From contig CM043953.1 of NCBI GenBank assembly GCA_014529385.2, positions 111,914,549 through 111,978,548 of the forward strand: DNA of 64,000 nt, in the 5' to 3' direction. Under the pieces are notes generated by a model. It searched no databases, was not told the DNA's origin, and saw only the letters and a list, made by a program, of their open reading frames with translations. Source of the stretch: Adiantum capillus-veneris (Eukaryota; Streptophyta; Polypodiopsida; Polypodiales; Pteridaceae). Shown piece after piece: positions 11,190-25,589 of this stretch (the first letter of the stretch is position 1; each line of letters opens with the position of its first letter). The translations under genes and the position numbers were made by a program.

Positions 11190-13046
11190 ATGGATCAAGA
11201 TATGGCTGGTAAGTGTTTTTGAGCTGGAATCTTCATAGTTAGAGCTACTGAGCTAACGAATATTCTTGACTTAACGTTTTTCGAAAAGCTTGTACTGATT
11301 TGAAATACCTCTTTGTAGACCCAAACACGGACAACGATGATGTTCAGCTTCATGATGCATAGTTGGAATCGGAAAGCTCTAGTATTGAGAAAAAAAGCAT
11401 CTCAATAGCTCGTAGCACTTCTAAGTCACCTTTTGTTGACAAGCCGACTTCAACGTCTGCCTTGGCTTCTCCTCAAAAGGGTTTGGTCTCCTCGAAGATA
11501 TTTGAAAATCTTAGTCCTAAACAACAGCTCCTAAAATCTCCTTCATCGAAAGCTCTCAAAAAGGCCCTTACTTTTTCTCGTGGTAATGTTGATTTGTGAT
11601 TATTGTTGTCTTTAGTTTGTAAAATGAACCATTGCTTTTCGGAGATTGAAGTTTTGGTATTTATTAACTAGGTCTTGCTTCGAAGCCAAATCAAGACCTG
11701 CATGCTGCATCTATCAATTTTGCAAAGCAGAGTGAGGAACCTATAAGTGATAATTTCACTTCTCAATTAGCGCTTGTGCCTGCCCTTAGAGTTTTGTGTA
11801 TCTCTGAACTCTCTGATGCTATAACCTTTCGGTTTGCTTTCGAGGGCAAGGTACTGTGTAAGTACGGAACCTATAAGATTGCCAAAGCCAACTATGCTCG
11901 TCATCTCAAAGCCAATTTGATAGATAGGGAATCAAAAAACACCATTACTTTTGTCGTTACCGAAGTATTCATCAACGAATTTGTTAAGTCCTTTGATTGT
12001 GGGGATTTTGTGCGCATAGAGGGTTCATACGTAAAGAGAAAGGTTTGGAAAGATGGTGGAACTAGCATGTGGATGCTATATGCAAATGCCTCAACTCTTG
12101 TTGTAAAGGGTGAAAGTTTCGATTGCGCTTTGTAGCTATATCCTGAGCACAAAATCATAGACTTGCTTGCCGCTAAAGGTGCTATTGATTTTGCACCTAC
12201 TATTGCCTTTGTTATTGTGAATATTGAAACTTCTACTAGGGCTGATGGTGGAGATAGTTACAGATTGACCATTGCAGATGGGCCTGCTTTAAGTGACAGA
12301 GCAAGTGTAAGTACTTTTTTTTAAGTGTTCAAGTTTGACCAAAGTGTAGAGTTTTGATATACCCTTCTCTTCTTTCTCTAGTTGCTATTTGTTCCTTCTA
12401 GGCGTGTGGATTACCATCGCATGGTTGACACTTTGAAGATAAAAGGATCATATTCCTGTGTCGCACACAACATCAACGTTTTTAAATCAGCATCCACTAC
12501 TTTATCTGTTGTTGATGCAACTTTGATTTGTCCTTTACGTGAGAACTTGAAGGCTGCTTTTTCGCAACATCTTTCCAAGCAAGTTTCAAGCATGGGTTTT
12601 GGAAAGAAGGTAAAAGATTCTTGTGATAACAAACCTTGAGTGTGACACTTTCCAAACTTTTTTTTTTTGTTATGTGCAGGTTTTTGGAAGTTTGGAGATT
12701 ATAAATATCAACAGTTTGGAAGTGGAGTATGTGTGTGTGGTACATGCAAAGGCCGAAATGTCAGCCCTGTCAAATATGCAATCCGTTTTGCTACTCCTGT
12801 GGGTAGCCTGTGCAGATTTTGAAAGTGCCTTCTTTGCAAGCTAAAATCAACTTGCAGAATGGTGAAGCTGTTATGGTTATATTGTAAGGGAATGTGGTCG
12901 ACACCGTTTTAAATCTTCCGCAACCCTTTCTTACTCTTTTCGATGAGAATTTGGTGGAGTTGAAGTCGTCTCTCATTGCTCTCACAATAAATGGGACATT
13001 TTCAGTTGACAAGAATGGATATGTAAAAGAATACAAAGAGGCTTAA
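11190..13046 (+). pseudogene. RPA1-like single-strand DNA-binding protein, five exons, broken
   Basis: Exons fit as 11190-11208, 11319-11582, 11672-12306, 12382-12609 and 12680-13046, all with GT-AG introns of 70-110 bp and matching phases. The N-terminus is Ser/Lys-rich. Exon 3 carries an OB-fold of the RPA70 DBD type (VPALRVLCISELSDAITFRF ... DFVRIEGSYVKRK). Exon 5 carries a short CGTC zinc-ribbon-like motif, then a conserved C-terminal stretch. Such proteins would coat single-stranded DNA during rolling-circle transposition, and plant Helitrons often carry one. Breaks are in-frame TAG at 11360 and 12133, TAA at 12885, a frameshift within the GTGTGTGTGG run near 12735 and another near 12818. 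The stop is TAA at 13044. Confidence 0.85.
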
Positions 13047-13093
13047 GCTCTCCTCTTTTATATTTTGGTTCTTGTAATGCACTTCTAGGTGTT

Positions 13094-15888
13094 ATGGCTA
13101 GCTCGCCTCTATCGTTTGTAGTGAACAGTAAAAGGGTGAATGTTGAGCCTAACTTTTTGTACACCTTTCCTAGTAATCATGATGTTTTGCAAGCTTTAAT
13201 TTATCTCTTCACTTGTCCTTTGTCTCTTTTGGAGTTGGAAAAAGTGCTTCTTAATGTGATAGTTGAAGATATAGCTAACAATGACGATTCAACAAAAAAT
13301 GTGTGGGTTGTACCTTGGAGAAAGTTCTCTCCTCTTGATGTGGTTTCCTTGCATGACCATCTCCACACCTTGACGGCTACACGTCGATGTACTCAGTATC
13401 TAAGCATACACTTAGTCGATTTATTTTGTCGTCAATTTGGTGTCATGTGTAATGTGCATATCTTTCAAAACAACAAGCTCAAAAATTATGTCTTTTGTGG
13501 TGATTCTAATTTGGCATCTTCATCCACAACTCCTTTGCTTGTTTCATACAATGCCATTGCTGAGTTTTTATGGCTTCCACTATCTACAAACCATTTGAAA
13601 CTACCTCGTTGTGTGTGGAGCAAAGATGCGATTACTTGCTTGATTAAAGAGAGACCTATAGCTAACACTAAAGAGATAGCCAATTTGTTTCAAACCACAT
13701 GTTCTTTTTCATTCTCAACCAAACAATTTATGACAAAGATTTATAAAATTTGGAATAAGGCTCAAAAGAATGGTGATAGAGTTCCAAAAGAACGCTTGTC
13801 TACATTTGCAAGAAAGATATTGGATGTCCCCATCTACCCTTGTGCGTCTTGCAATGTTCTCTTTTTCCGCAAAAGTCTGACGCAGCTCTCAAATGAGGAG
13901 ATGGTTTTTTTTAAAGGATTGAAAGTGCTTTCAACTTCTAAGCCCAATTCACTAGCATGTGGTGCATGTAGGTATGTGTTAAAGTCTCAACAAGTTCCGC
14001 CATTTTGCATGCAAGGTGCTCTTGTTTTCAACCATATCATTGAATGTGTTGCATAACTAAATAGTGTGGAACGTCATCTTGTTTCTTTTAGGATTCCATT
14101 TGCTCAAATAAGAGAGCTTAGCTTTGAGGGGCAATATGGAATGCGAGGAAGCATTGTCAATGTTATGGCAGACTTGTCAAGAATTCAAACATTGTTGCCT
14201 CGTTTTGCTAATGACCAAGCCGTAATTATTGTCGAGATCAAACGAAAACTAGAGTACGATCATGCCTATATAAGCGGTGTTGTGCGTCCCGTATTTGTGC
14301 TCCATGCATTAGAACAACTCATGCAAAAGCCATTGTATATCGAAAACGGTGCTGCCATTGATCCTTGTTGGCCATCTTCATTTTGTCTAGAATCTGATAT
14401 TGCTATGTCTTCTGAATTTGACGCATCCGCGGACGAAATTGAAGCACCATCAGACACTCTCATCCACGGTCTGTACTCAGCCCAACAAGTTGTGGATCCC
14501 AATGCGCATGCTAAGAGTGTTGCACCTTGTGAGGGGTTTACTCCATTGAGTCTATTTGACGATGAAGCTTGTGAAGAATTGTCTTTTCCAACTCTATTCT
14601 TTGGAGAAAGAAGACGTTATCATTTGTTGGCAAAGCGAAAATATCAAAAAGTGGCCCAATGGGAGCTTAAGAATGTTGACAGGCGGTTTGCAAGAGACAT
14701 TGAGAACATTTTTTTCAAGACAATGAAGATTATCATTGGCAAAGTCCTCGGCTCTATATGGGTGCGCTTGCGTAAGGGGAAGTTGCAAGGTCGACACCTT
14801 CAAGCTAACGATGTCCAATCGACAACCAACATTGAGAAATTGCTCTCATCACAAATTGATTACAACGACTTTGAGAGCTTGCACACTTCCACTGACTACA
14901 AATCAAAGCTTAAGCGCAATGCTTTTGCCATGATTCGCCAATTAAAACAACACACTTTTTTCATCACATTCTCGTGCGTAGAGCAAAGGTGGAAGCCTTT
15001 GATAGATTGTTTGACAAAATTGAATCCAAATATCATTCAAGAACAACAACCCTCTAAGAGTGCTTACATTAGAGCTCTCGTCCGATCAGATCCCATCACG
15101 ACAGCTCGGTATTACTTCATAGATTCAAGGAGATGAAGAAATAAATAAAACGCAACAGAAGTATACTTGGTGAGCTCATAGATTATTTCTTCGTCACCGA
15201 GTTCCAACAAAGAGGAAGCCAGCATGACCATGGATTGCTTTGGATAAAAGATGCACCTATATTTGGGGTTTCATCAAACACTGAATTAGTAGACTTTATT
15301 GACACACATATAAGCACAAACAAAGACGAACTTGATGAATCCTTAAGGTCTCTCCAAATTCATTCTCATCACAAAACATGCAAAAAACGCAAAACTTTAT
15401 GTCGCTTTGGCTTTCCGCGTCCACTCGCAAGAATGACGCTCATTTTATATCCTGTCGCAGTGAGTGACTCAACCAGAAAACTTCTTGCTGAGAAAAAGGT
15501 GTGCATCGATGAGCAATTTCTTGCTTTGGGTCGTGAACCTGTATTGTCATTTGATGTGTGGTTGGAGATGCTATGCATCGATGAAGAGCACTATCTCCAA
15601 GCACTCTGCGTAAATCTCTCAGAGCCAATGCTGCTTCTAAAAAGAGACCCAAAAGACATCTTCACAAATAACTTCAACAAAAAACTATGTGCTTTGTGGG
15701 ATGCAAACATGGACATTCAATTCATTTTCAATGCCCACGGTGCTGCTACGTACTGTACATCATATATGACAAAGAACGACACATCCATAAGCAAGGCGAT
15801 GAAACAAACACTTGAAAGATGCAAGAAAGACAACTGGCCAACATTGGAGCGATTGAAAAAAAGTGGCGGTGCCTTGATCAACGCATAG
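13094..15888 (+). pseudogene. Helentron RepHel, N-terminal and Rep (HUH) part
   Basis: The ATG at 13094 opens a frame running to 14056. An in-frame TAA (14054) is followed by the same frame to 15136. A one-base shift near 15117 and a TAA at 15142 then lead into the Rep core to 15888. Visible in order: a Cys-rich zinc-finger-like segment (CASC ... CGAC, 13850-13970), the RIPFAQIREL motif (about 14090), FFITFSCVEQRWKP (14960), the HUH motif in EFQQRGSQHDHGLLWI (15199-15243), and the catalytic-Tyr block ATYCTSYMTK (about 15745). The two His and the two Tyr of the YxxxY pair are present. Rep nicks the element's end and links to it through Tyr. Residues between about 100 and 190 might be a remnant OTU-like domain, but this is weak. 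Confidence 0.85.
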
Positions 15889-15891
15889 GAA

Positions 15892-17990
15892 ATGACATCG
15901 CAACAAGAAACATATGTCACCCTTTCGCTACCTTTGCATAGTGCTACCAGGCAATTCGTATTTGTGAATGCCGACTGGAGCTACGAACGCACATTGCTGC
16001 TTAAAAGGAGAACCACGTTGGATTCTTTACAACCCAAAGACACAAACATCTTCTTCGACGACCAGGTGACAAAGTACACACATCGTCCACCTAGTTGTCA
16101 ATCCTTGTGCTTGGCTGAGTATGCGAGCAACTACAAACTTGTACGAGGCTGCCCACGCAAGCTAAAAAAGCCTCGCATCATTAGATATGCCAACTTCAAC
16201 ATGGCAAAAGACCCTGAGAGACATTATCATGAGCTTTGCTTGCTATTCCTTGCTTTTGTTGCTGAAGAATCAGGCTTCAAACCAGCTCCAAACTCTTGGA
16301 AGGACAAATATAACGATCACCTTGCAATCATAAAGGAGAATCGTCAAAATTTCTCAAAATTGGAGCCCATAGCTTCCAACATTTCAGAATCCTCATTGTG
16401 CCCATCATCGACAACACAAACTACAGAACTTCACAAGTACGATCTAGATCTTGATCTTCGACGCACTCCACTTGTGACAAGGCCCCTACCTGCTTTTAAG
16501 AAGATGGCGCTTCCAAATGAGCAATATCATGCACTTATGGAAACATTGAACATTGAACAGCGATCACTTTATGAAGATGTGTTGACCAGAAAACGATTAA
16601 ACCCAGCACAACCTATCAATCTGTTTTTGACGGGTGGGACAGGAACAGGGAAGACTTTTGTGCTCTAGACTATAGTCCAAGGACTCATTCGCCATTATAA
16701 TCTAGCTATCCAACTTGACATTGAGCTCCCCACAACTTTGCTAATGGCATATACAGGAAAATCCGCCTTCAATCTTGGAGGGACCATGATTCACTCAGCT
16801 TTGCGCTTGCCCCTTGTTCTCCAAGTGAACGTAGGCCTCTCTTCAAGTAGTCTTGCCGAACTCTCACAACTATACAAGACTCTTAGACTGGTTGTATTTG
16901 ACGAAGCCTCTTTGATAGGTAATAGACTTGTGAGAATCATAGACACAAGGCTTCGTGCTATCAAGAATAACCACACGGATCCATTTGGTGCATTGGATGT
17001 TATATTTTGTGGAGATCTCTGCCAAGCAAGCCCAGTCCGGGATCGTTGGGTCTTTTCTGAGCTGCAAGATCCTATCGAGCTCCTCGCACCCTCTTTCTGG
17101 CATACACATGTTAAATGCCACGAACTAAAGAAAATAATGCGCCAATCAGATAAGAAGTTCATTTCACTTCTCAACAGAATACGAAAGGCTGAACACACAA
17201 CCGAGGATTTACTCTACATCAACTCCACTCTCACCAACAAGCCTTTTGACAAGTTCATCATACCTCACCTATTCTTCACGAATAACTTGAAGAATCAACA
17301 TAATCTCCTTATCTTCGATGGTTTGACAACCCAACCATACATAGTACATGCAAAAGACACCTTCCACAAAACATGTTCAAAAAATCTTGTCGTTCCAAAC
17401 GACCCCCAAATGACTGCAGGTTTGGCTTCCGTCCTAGAGCTCAAAAGTGAGATGATAGTTTTGGTCTCTGGTGGAAACATCAACATATGCGATGGCCTAG
17501 TAAACGGTGCCGATGGAATCCTCAAACACATAGAGAGAAGAAATCATAGACATATTGCATGGATACAATTCTTTGACTCTTCGACGGGGATAAAGCAGCG
17601 TGCAGAAAGTACACATCTCTACAATGAACACATTGAGCAACAATTGACACCAACACTTGAAACAACAAAAGAATTCCAAATTGGAAAGAATTTGTTGAAT
17701 AGCGTGTCTAGAACACAACTCCCTATTCAAGCAGCAAATGCACGCACAATCCATAGATCGCAAGGCTTGACAATGCAAGCTGTTGCATTCAATCCAAGTG
17801 CAATCAATGCGCATGGCTTGGTATACACAGCTCTTTCCCGTGTTAAGGATCTTGTTAATATTCATATCCTGAAGCTGATACTTCCAAACCATATCAAAAT
17901 TGATACAAATGTCCTTTTTGAGCTTGAGAGGCTAGAAAAAGATACAAAATGGAAATATGAGGTTTGTTTCCCTTCCTTTTCAAAGACACG
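15892..17990 (+). pseudogene. Helentron RepHel, Pif1-type SF1 helicase part
   Basis: This continues the Rep frame after one in-frame TAG (15886). Helicase motifs in order: Walker A GGTGTGKT (about 16632), Walker B LVVFDEAS (about 16890), motif III FCGDLCQASPV (about 17008), KKIMRQSDKKF (about 17125), and the C-terminal TIHRSQGLT (about 17748) with YTALSRVKD (about 17823). A second in-frame TAG at 16666 sits four residues after Walker A. All motif residues are kept, so the helicase was under selection until recently. It would unwind DNA 5'-3' during rolling-circle transposition. The frame is lost near 17950-17990, just before the endonuclease domain. Confidence 0.9.
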
Positions 17991-18611
17991 CATTACATCA
18001 TTCAGTCTCTCAACGTTGTCTCCATCAAAAAACATCTTCACAAAATCAAATCCGATCCCAACTTCATGGCATCAGACATTTTGTGCCTTCAAGAGACAAG
18101 GGAAAAGGTTGCCTTTAACTATCTTGCGCCGGATTTTAACCACATTCACCACTTCAACAAATTTGGTATGTCGGTCTTTTGCAGGAAGCATATGACCACT
18201 CATTCCACAAACAAATTCTCAGCTCCTGGAGTCGAAATAATTGAGGCGTTCTTTTCTGCACATGATATGCCTTCGTTTCATATAGTTTCAGTTTACAAAT
18301 CACCAAAAGATCCTCTGCAATCTTTAGTGCAGCTCCTAAATAGCGTGTATGATAAGATTACTGACATCCAAACAAGCGTCATCATTGGCGATTTCAACAT
18401 TCACAATGATCTCATGAACACACAGTATCGACAATTGGAAGAAGAACTGCAATCGCGTGGATACAAGCAACAAATTCACGATGTGACCACTGTGTACAAC
18501 TCAAAGCTTGATCACATTTGGTTCAAAACCACTGTCACATCCCCAATTTCTGGCACAAGATTTTGCTATTGGTCAGACCACTCTTCCACCCATCTTTTGC
18601 TCCCAAAATAA
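17964..18611 (+). pseudogene. C-terminal EEP (AP-endonuclease-like) domain of the Helentron protein
   Basis: The frame opens about 25 bases before the helicase coding ends, so one frameshift separates what was a single protein. EEP-family landmarks appear in order: SLNVVSIKKHLHKI, CLQETREK (the metal-binding Glu), VIIGDFNIHND (catalytic Asp/Asn), LDHIWFKT, and YWSDHSSTHLLL (catalytic Asp-His). All key residues are kept over 215 codons. In Helentrons this domain is thought to assist cleavage. An apurinic-like endonuclease fused to RepHel is the diagnostic difference from ordinary plant Helitrons. The stop is TAA at 18609. Confidence 0.85.
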
Positions 18612-19100
18612 TGCCCTCATCTATTCTCTTTTGAGCGGAACACAAGAAACTCAGCACTCATCATCTAACAATTTCCCCTCAGCTAGCTATCTAAGATCTT
18701 TGGTTTGCTCCTTTCCGTTTCTTCTACTCTTGCTCTCCATCCAGTTTGTGTGGTTTTTTTTCGACCTATCTTCCCATCTTCTTGCAGTAATCCCCTTAAT
18801 GAAGGATTCAAGGTGTGCGGACACCAAGTACGTGCGACACAAGTGGCTTGACGTCTACATCATGCATTAAGCATACGCAAGCAGGTACGCTTGCAAAAGC
18901 TTACGCACATTGTGTGTCTTGAACCAAGCGAGTAGCTCAGCTGAACCATGGAGTCAACAACACAAACAAGAAAATCGCTCGTTCAGAACTGCACAGTGTA
19001 TATAGCAGACCATGTCATAACGCAGTCAGCTACAAATACAGCCCGTTCAAGGAACAAGTCTCATTGATTGCGCCACCACTTCCTGCACCAGCAAAAAGCA
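18612..19100. other. Region 3' of the Helentron genes, candidate terminus
   Basis: No gene here. It contains GTGTGCGGACAC (about 18813, a 4-bp stem) and GCAAGCAGGTACGCTTGC (about 18877, a 6-bp stem and 6-base loop). Rolling-circle elements carry a small hairpin near their 3' end, so one of these could be it. I see no convincing terminal motif next to them. Confidence 0.3.
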
Positions 19101-19101
19101 G

Positions 19102-19735
19102 ATGAGCACGGGCATGCATGAGTGCAACCCAGAAACCAGAGAATGTAGTTGTCCTCCTGGATTCCAAATCACATTCACTAAGCCCGCTTGCACATCACAA
19201 GATGATCCCACCAAAAAATGCAGTTGTCCAGAGGAATACCAGATGCCAAACTTCAACTCTACTTGCGTCCTGATTGACCCTGCCCATACCTTGCACGCCA
19301 TCGAGATTCTAAGAAGCTGCTAAGAAACCAATTAAGGAAGGTGTTAGCCCATGTTTGTAGTAGCTCTACATATATTTTTCAAGAAGCTATGTCAAACAGT
19401 GGCATGCTTTGGCACAGACTCAAGTTATGGCAGGGAGTGCAAGCTGACACTTTCAAAGCAAGAGGAAGGGCACTGGACTTCATGGAGTGCTTACAGATCC
19501 TATCGGCTTCTACCTCAACTCAAAGAGAAGCCAATGGGTTTGTCAAGGTGCCAGTTAAGAGGTTGGATCAAGTTGGAGTTTCAACACAACACAACATGGA
19601 TAACCAATTCAAAGCAGAGGTTGTGGCGATTGGTAACGTGTCGCACGTCAATCTGGTTTCTCTGAAAGGATTCTGCATGGAGAAGAATGCGCGTTTGTTA
19701 GTATTCGAGTTTATGCCAAGGAGAGCTTGTAGTAG
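19102..19735 (+). pseudogene. Fragment of an S-domain-type receptor-like kinase gene
   Basis: A Cys-rich stretch (ECSCPPGFQ ... CSCPEEYQMP, 19102-19320) resembles the EGF/PAN-side ectodomain of plant lectin-type receptor kinases. It is followed after frame changes by PVKRLDQVG and NQFKAEVVAIGNVSHVNLVS, then LKGFCMEKNARLLVFEFMP (19550-19715). That is kinase subdomains II-V: the ATP-binding Lys in VKRLD, then the alpha-C helix Glu, then the hinge. The Gly-rich loop, catalytic loop and C-lobe are absent and the frame breaks several times. It is not functional. It points the same way as the Helentron and the next two fragments. Confidence 0.75.
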
Positions 19736-19776
19736 ACGGGAATCCAAGAAGAAGCAGCAAGTTCGTCTATGGAGTA

Positions 19777-20088
19777 ATGGGTTTGTGCGTAGTTATGCTG
19801 CCAATGATTCTCTTGGCAAGCGACATAGCAGGGCAGACGCCTGTGCAAGCTCCGGCCTCCATCACCGACTACGATTCGGTGGTGCTGAAATTGCCGGACT
19901 GCCTCGGGTATGTCATGGGAGGCGTGGCGACGCCTCCTGTTACGTGGTGCTCTAACCTCTTGGCCGTTATCAGTACCTCGCCGCAATGTCTTCGCCAGCT
20001 CTACAACACCTTCTTCATAGGCCCGCTTAACATCAACATCACCCAAGCTGTGAATTTTTCCCCCTGTGTGCAAACTGACCACTCTTGA
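19777..20088 (+). pseudogene. Fragment of an LTP-like (GPI-anchored lipid-transfer type) gene
   Basis: An ATG at 19777 opens a signal-peptide-like start (hydrophobic MLPMILLAS), then TDYDSVVLKLPDCLGYVMGG, ATPPVTWCSNLL, SPQCLRQLYN and INITQAVNFSPC. This is the spacing of the plant LTP_2/xylogen-like eight-cysteine fold, in which lipid-binding proteins use four disulfides. Several family cysteines are missing: the first is Tyr, the CC pair reads WC, and the CxC reads CLR. Either it is decayed or it is a remote relative. The fragment begins immediately after the kinase piece with no intergenic space, which suggests the two were joined by DNA rearrangement. Confidence 0.6.
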
Positions 20089-20224
20089 CCCCAGCCTTTG
20101 CTCAGGTGCGTGCACACTCTCTCTCTCTCTCAACCCTGCATCTTGGATAGGTCCCTTTCTTGTGTAGCAATTGGCCGCTCAGTTTACAAACTCAATTGTG
20201 GTACCATCACTTGATCCTTGCAGA

Positions 20225-22530
<2,306 letters not shown>

Positions 22531-25500
22531 GGAGAGTGTATTTGACACAAGTGGACTTGTCTATATAATCAAACAAGTGGGTCATGTGCACATTTGATGT
22601 TGTTGCAGAAAATGTCAGGTGGATATGAGAGGCCTACCTCTTGGCCTTACCCAAAGCTATCTCAATGGAAGTTCATGTAAATTATCCTTGGCAAGGGGGT
22701 TTTTCAACACCATCTCTGCTAGTAAGAGGGTTAAACTCCCATTACCTTATAATCTTTGTCACTGAAAAATGTGGAAACCTCCGAGAACCACATATGAGTA
22801 TCATCATTGGAATTTGTTTGTGTATTGAATTTGTGTTAGACATCACTGACTACAATATAACCAGGAGCGGCAGGTTATGTTACATGTATTCTCCCCAAGC
22901 TGAAGTTTATAGTGATATGTTTTTGTATAACTGGTTGAAGAGGCTTCTTCTATCTTATAAAGTGTAGCAACACGCGACCGATGAAAAGTTTACACAGAAT
23001 ATTTTCATTGTTGATTAAGGCCATATATATGTAAGTCTGATAAATACAACTATTCTTGTATGCAATTATTCTTGAATGTGTATGTGAATATATGGACATA
23101 TTCAAAAGTATGTATGATATCACGAACACTTATAAAAGTTGAACTCCAAATTTGTTGCACTGGGTTTGATAAAGTTTTCTAGCAGAATCTTGATACGAGT
23201 GGCATTGACTTCAAAAAGGAAACTGCATTTTGAAGGTCTAGGGGTGACTGAAATGTTACCCTCTTCGCCCTTTTCTCTTTTTCTTTTTTGGTTGAAGCTC
23301 TGAGGTGCTACTTTCTTTGTTCAAAAGGTGTGGCTTCCAAGTTTTATAATTGCTTGTTCATGCTGGGGCACTACAAGATTTCTTTTTATCATGCGCTGTT
23401 TTGTATTTGATGCACCTTGTTGCTATGATACAGTGAAATCTAGGCATACTATAACTGCGTTGAGTTCTCAAAACTTTAGTATAAAAGGAGAAAAGAAGCA
23501 TTCGTGCAGTCAAGTGGAGATTCATTTTCTTAATCAAGGATAGATGAGGGGACTTTGCTAATGTGCCAACCTAAATTTCTTGCTCAATTTATTTATAGGG
23601 CAGGCCTTGTGATGATTAATCACTTGTTTTCTCCAGCCCGCTGACGGTTATGAGGGTATTTATATTCTGCAGCTTTGACTTGTCATAAGGGGGGGCTCTC
23701 ATCGACAGTCTTCTTAGGGAATTGACCTTGATAGTGGAGACGACACCTCGAGGGAGGGGTCGAATCCAGAGGGCAGTGGAAAGCCCTTAGGTATGGATGA
23801 GTGATTCCAAGATTGACACCTTCAGACCTGAGAAAGTTATGAGGTTGACAATGGACTCAAAGGCTTATTCATCCAATCCAAAAAATTGAAAGCCATCAAC
23901 ATTTGGTGCCAGTACATTATTAGAACTAGTTCTCCACGGGGCGATCACGCAAAGTCAAAATAAAGTAGATGATGGGTATGTGATGCAGACAGAATTCAAT
24001 CTAGAAAACTGCTATTTGAAGCCTGGAGATGTGCTACACTCACTCAATGGTATTATACTTTATGGGAAACCCAAGGCCTATGGGAGTGGGCATCAGTGGC
24101 GACCAACAACAAAAATGCAATCTGTCAGCTCACGGCAACTGGTGACGGGAGCAAAGCGAACCCCGACGGCCTCTAAAACACCGGGGACCAAATGGCGTGC
24201 CTCGAGCCTGTCATGGTAAAGCAAACAGGGGGCACCACCTAGCTTCAGCGGCTAGGACGCAAACAACACACCACCATAACAAAGTTTTTATCCAAGAGAG
24301 ATGGATGCTTGGGAGTAGTGATGAAGAGGAAAGGGAATGAGATCAAGTGGAAAGGGAATGAGATCAAGCTTATTTAGAGAATAAGGTGATGAAATTGGGA
24401 GCATAGGGTAGGGGAATGAGAAGGGAGAGAGTGGTAGAGCACATGGCGGATAGGTGGGAGTTGATGGCGAAGACTCGCACGAGGGTTATGGCCATAATCC
24501 TTCATTTAGTTGCCCTTCATCTTCCATAGCCCAAGGGTGTAGAGGTCATGCTCAAGACGAGCATGGTGATTGTAGTGATGGTGATGGTGTGGGTGTGTGT
24601 GTGTGCACTAGGCACACACAGTGCATAGTGTGTTCTTTGGTGATGTTGTGTGTGTATTTAGTGTGATGGTGACCCCTCTTTATATAGGGGAGGAGGGGGG
24701 AGGAATTCTAGAATTTATAAATGAAGAAATCATTATCTACATAGGCCATGTGACTGTGGGCCCCACTTGTCTGGCTGTGTGTATACCTGCCAGAACAGCA
24801 GTCTCATGAGAGAGAGACTAAGAGAGAGAGATGGGTTGATGAAAAAAAGTGAGAGGTGACATGGAGAATAAAGTAATTACAAGAGGGGAGAGAGGGGAGT
24901 GTGTTCAGAGGTGAATCTGTGTGCAGATGTGTGTGAACACAAGAAAAATCAGGTAACCACCGGGTGGGGATGGGTCTGTGGGCACCTTTTTCAGTGAAAC
25001 TGAGTGTGTATGAGTGTGGGGGAGGTTATTTAGCTACAATACAAGAGACATGGTGCCCTTTAGAGAGAGAGGGGGGTATTTGGGTCATGGGATATGATAG
25101 GAGAGAGAAAGGGGGTGCGGGGTATACTATTTTGGAAGATAGGATAAGTTGCATGTGAGTTAGGGTGCATTATTGGTGAGTTAGAATGCATTATTGGTGA
25201 GAGGTGGGGTAGCTTGAGGGGAGAGAGAAAGGAGAAAGGACAAGGGAAAGAGAGAGGGGGTTGACCTTTTGAGTGGAGGAGAGGAAAAGGGACACACAGC
25301 GGGGCAACAGTGAAGAAAAAGGAGGCAAGGTGGGGATGGGCTGCCCCGTAGGCATGAGGTGGCCTATTTTACCTTTCTCATATATTTACATAATCATACT
25401 TTTTTTTTTCTTACTTTTCCAATGCCTTTTATCACTCCCTCCCTAAGGGAAGGTTTCCATGGGGTGGGGACAAGAGAAGAGGGGTATGGGAGCTTGGCTT

Positions 25501-25560
25501 GTGAAAAGCCCCCATCACTGGAAAATGATTTTATGTTGCAGGATGTGCTTTCGAGCAAAT
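22531..25560. other. No recognisable gene; purine-rich low-complexity part
   Basis: The stretch 22531-24250 holds scattered open frames of under 110 codons with no family features. From about 24290 to 25330 the sequence is rich in GGGAGAGAG/GAAAGG words and TGTGTG runs, without an exact period. Nothing here supports a gene. Confidence 0.5.
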
Positions 25561-25589
25561 TGTGCAAGAGTCGGTGATGAGGGGAGGCA

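Larger units (their letters stand above)
11190..18611 (+). mobile_element. Helentron/Helitron2-type rolling-circle transposon (autonomous type, decayed)
   Basis: Two genes in the same direction make up the coding part: an RPA1-like ssDNA-binding protein (11190-13046) and a RepHel-EEP protein (13094-18611). A Rep with helicase defines Helitrons. The C-terminal EEP endonuclease and a Rep core of the TYCTSYMTK type place this with the Helentron/Helitron2 branch and not with the canonical plant Helitron. Both genes contain stops and frameshifts, so this copy is dead. I could not fix the element's termini. Small hairpins lie downstream at 18812-18900. Host gene fragments lie on both sides (9.9 kb and 19.1-22.5 kb) and may be inside the element. 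Confidence 0.85.

Noticed and set aside
13300-13660. OTU-type protease domain in the Helentron N-terminal region
   Set aside because: Only a faint resemblance in the second half; no catalytic Cys block (DGNC-like) is visible.
18812-18900. Definite 3' terminus of the Helentron
   Set aside because: Two small stems exist, but short hairpins are common by chance and no terminal motif or empty-site evidence is available.
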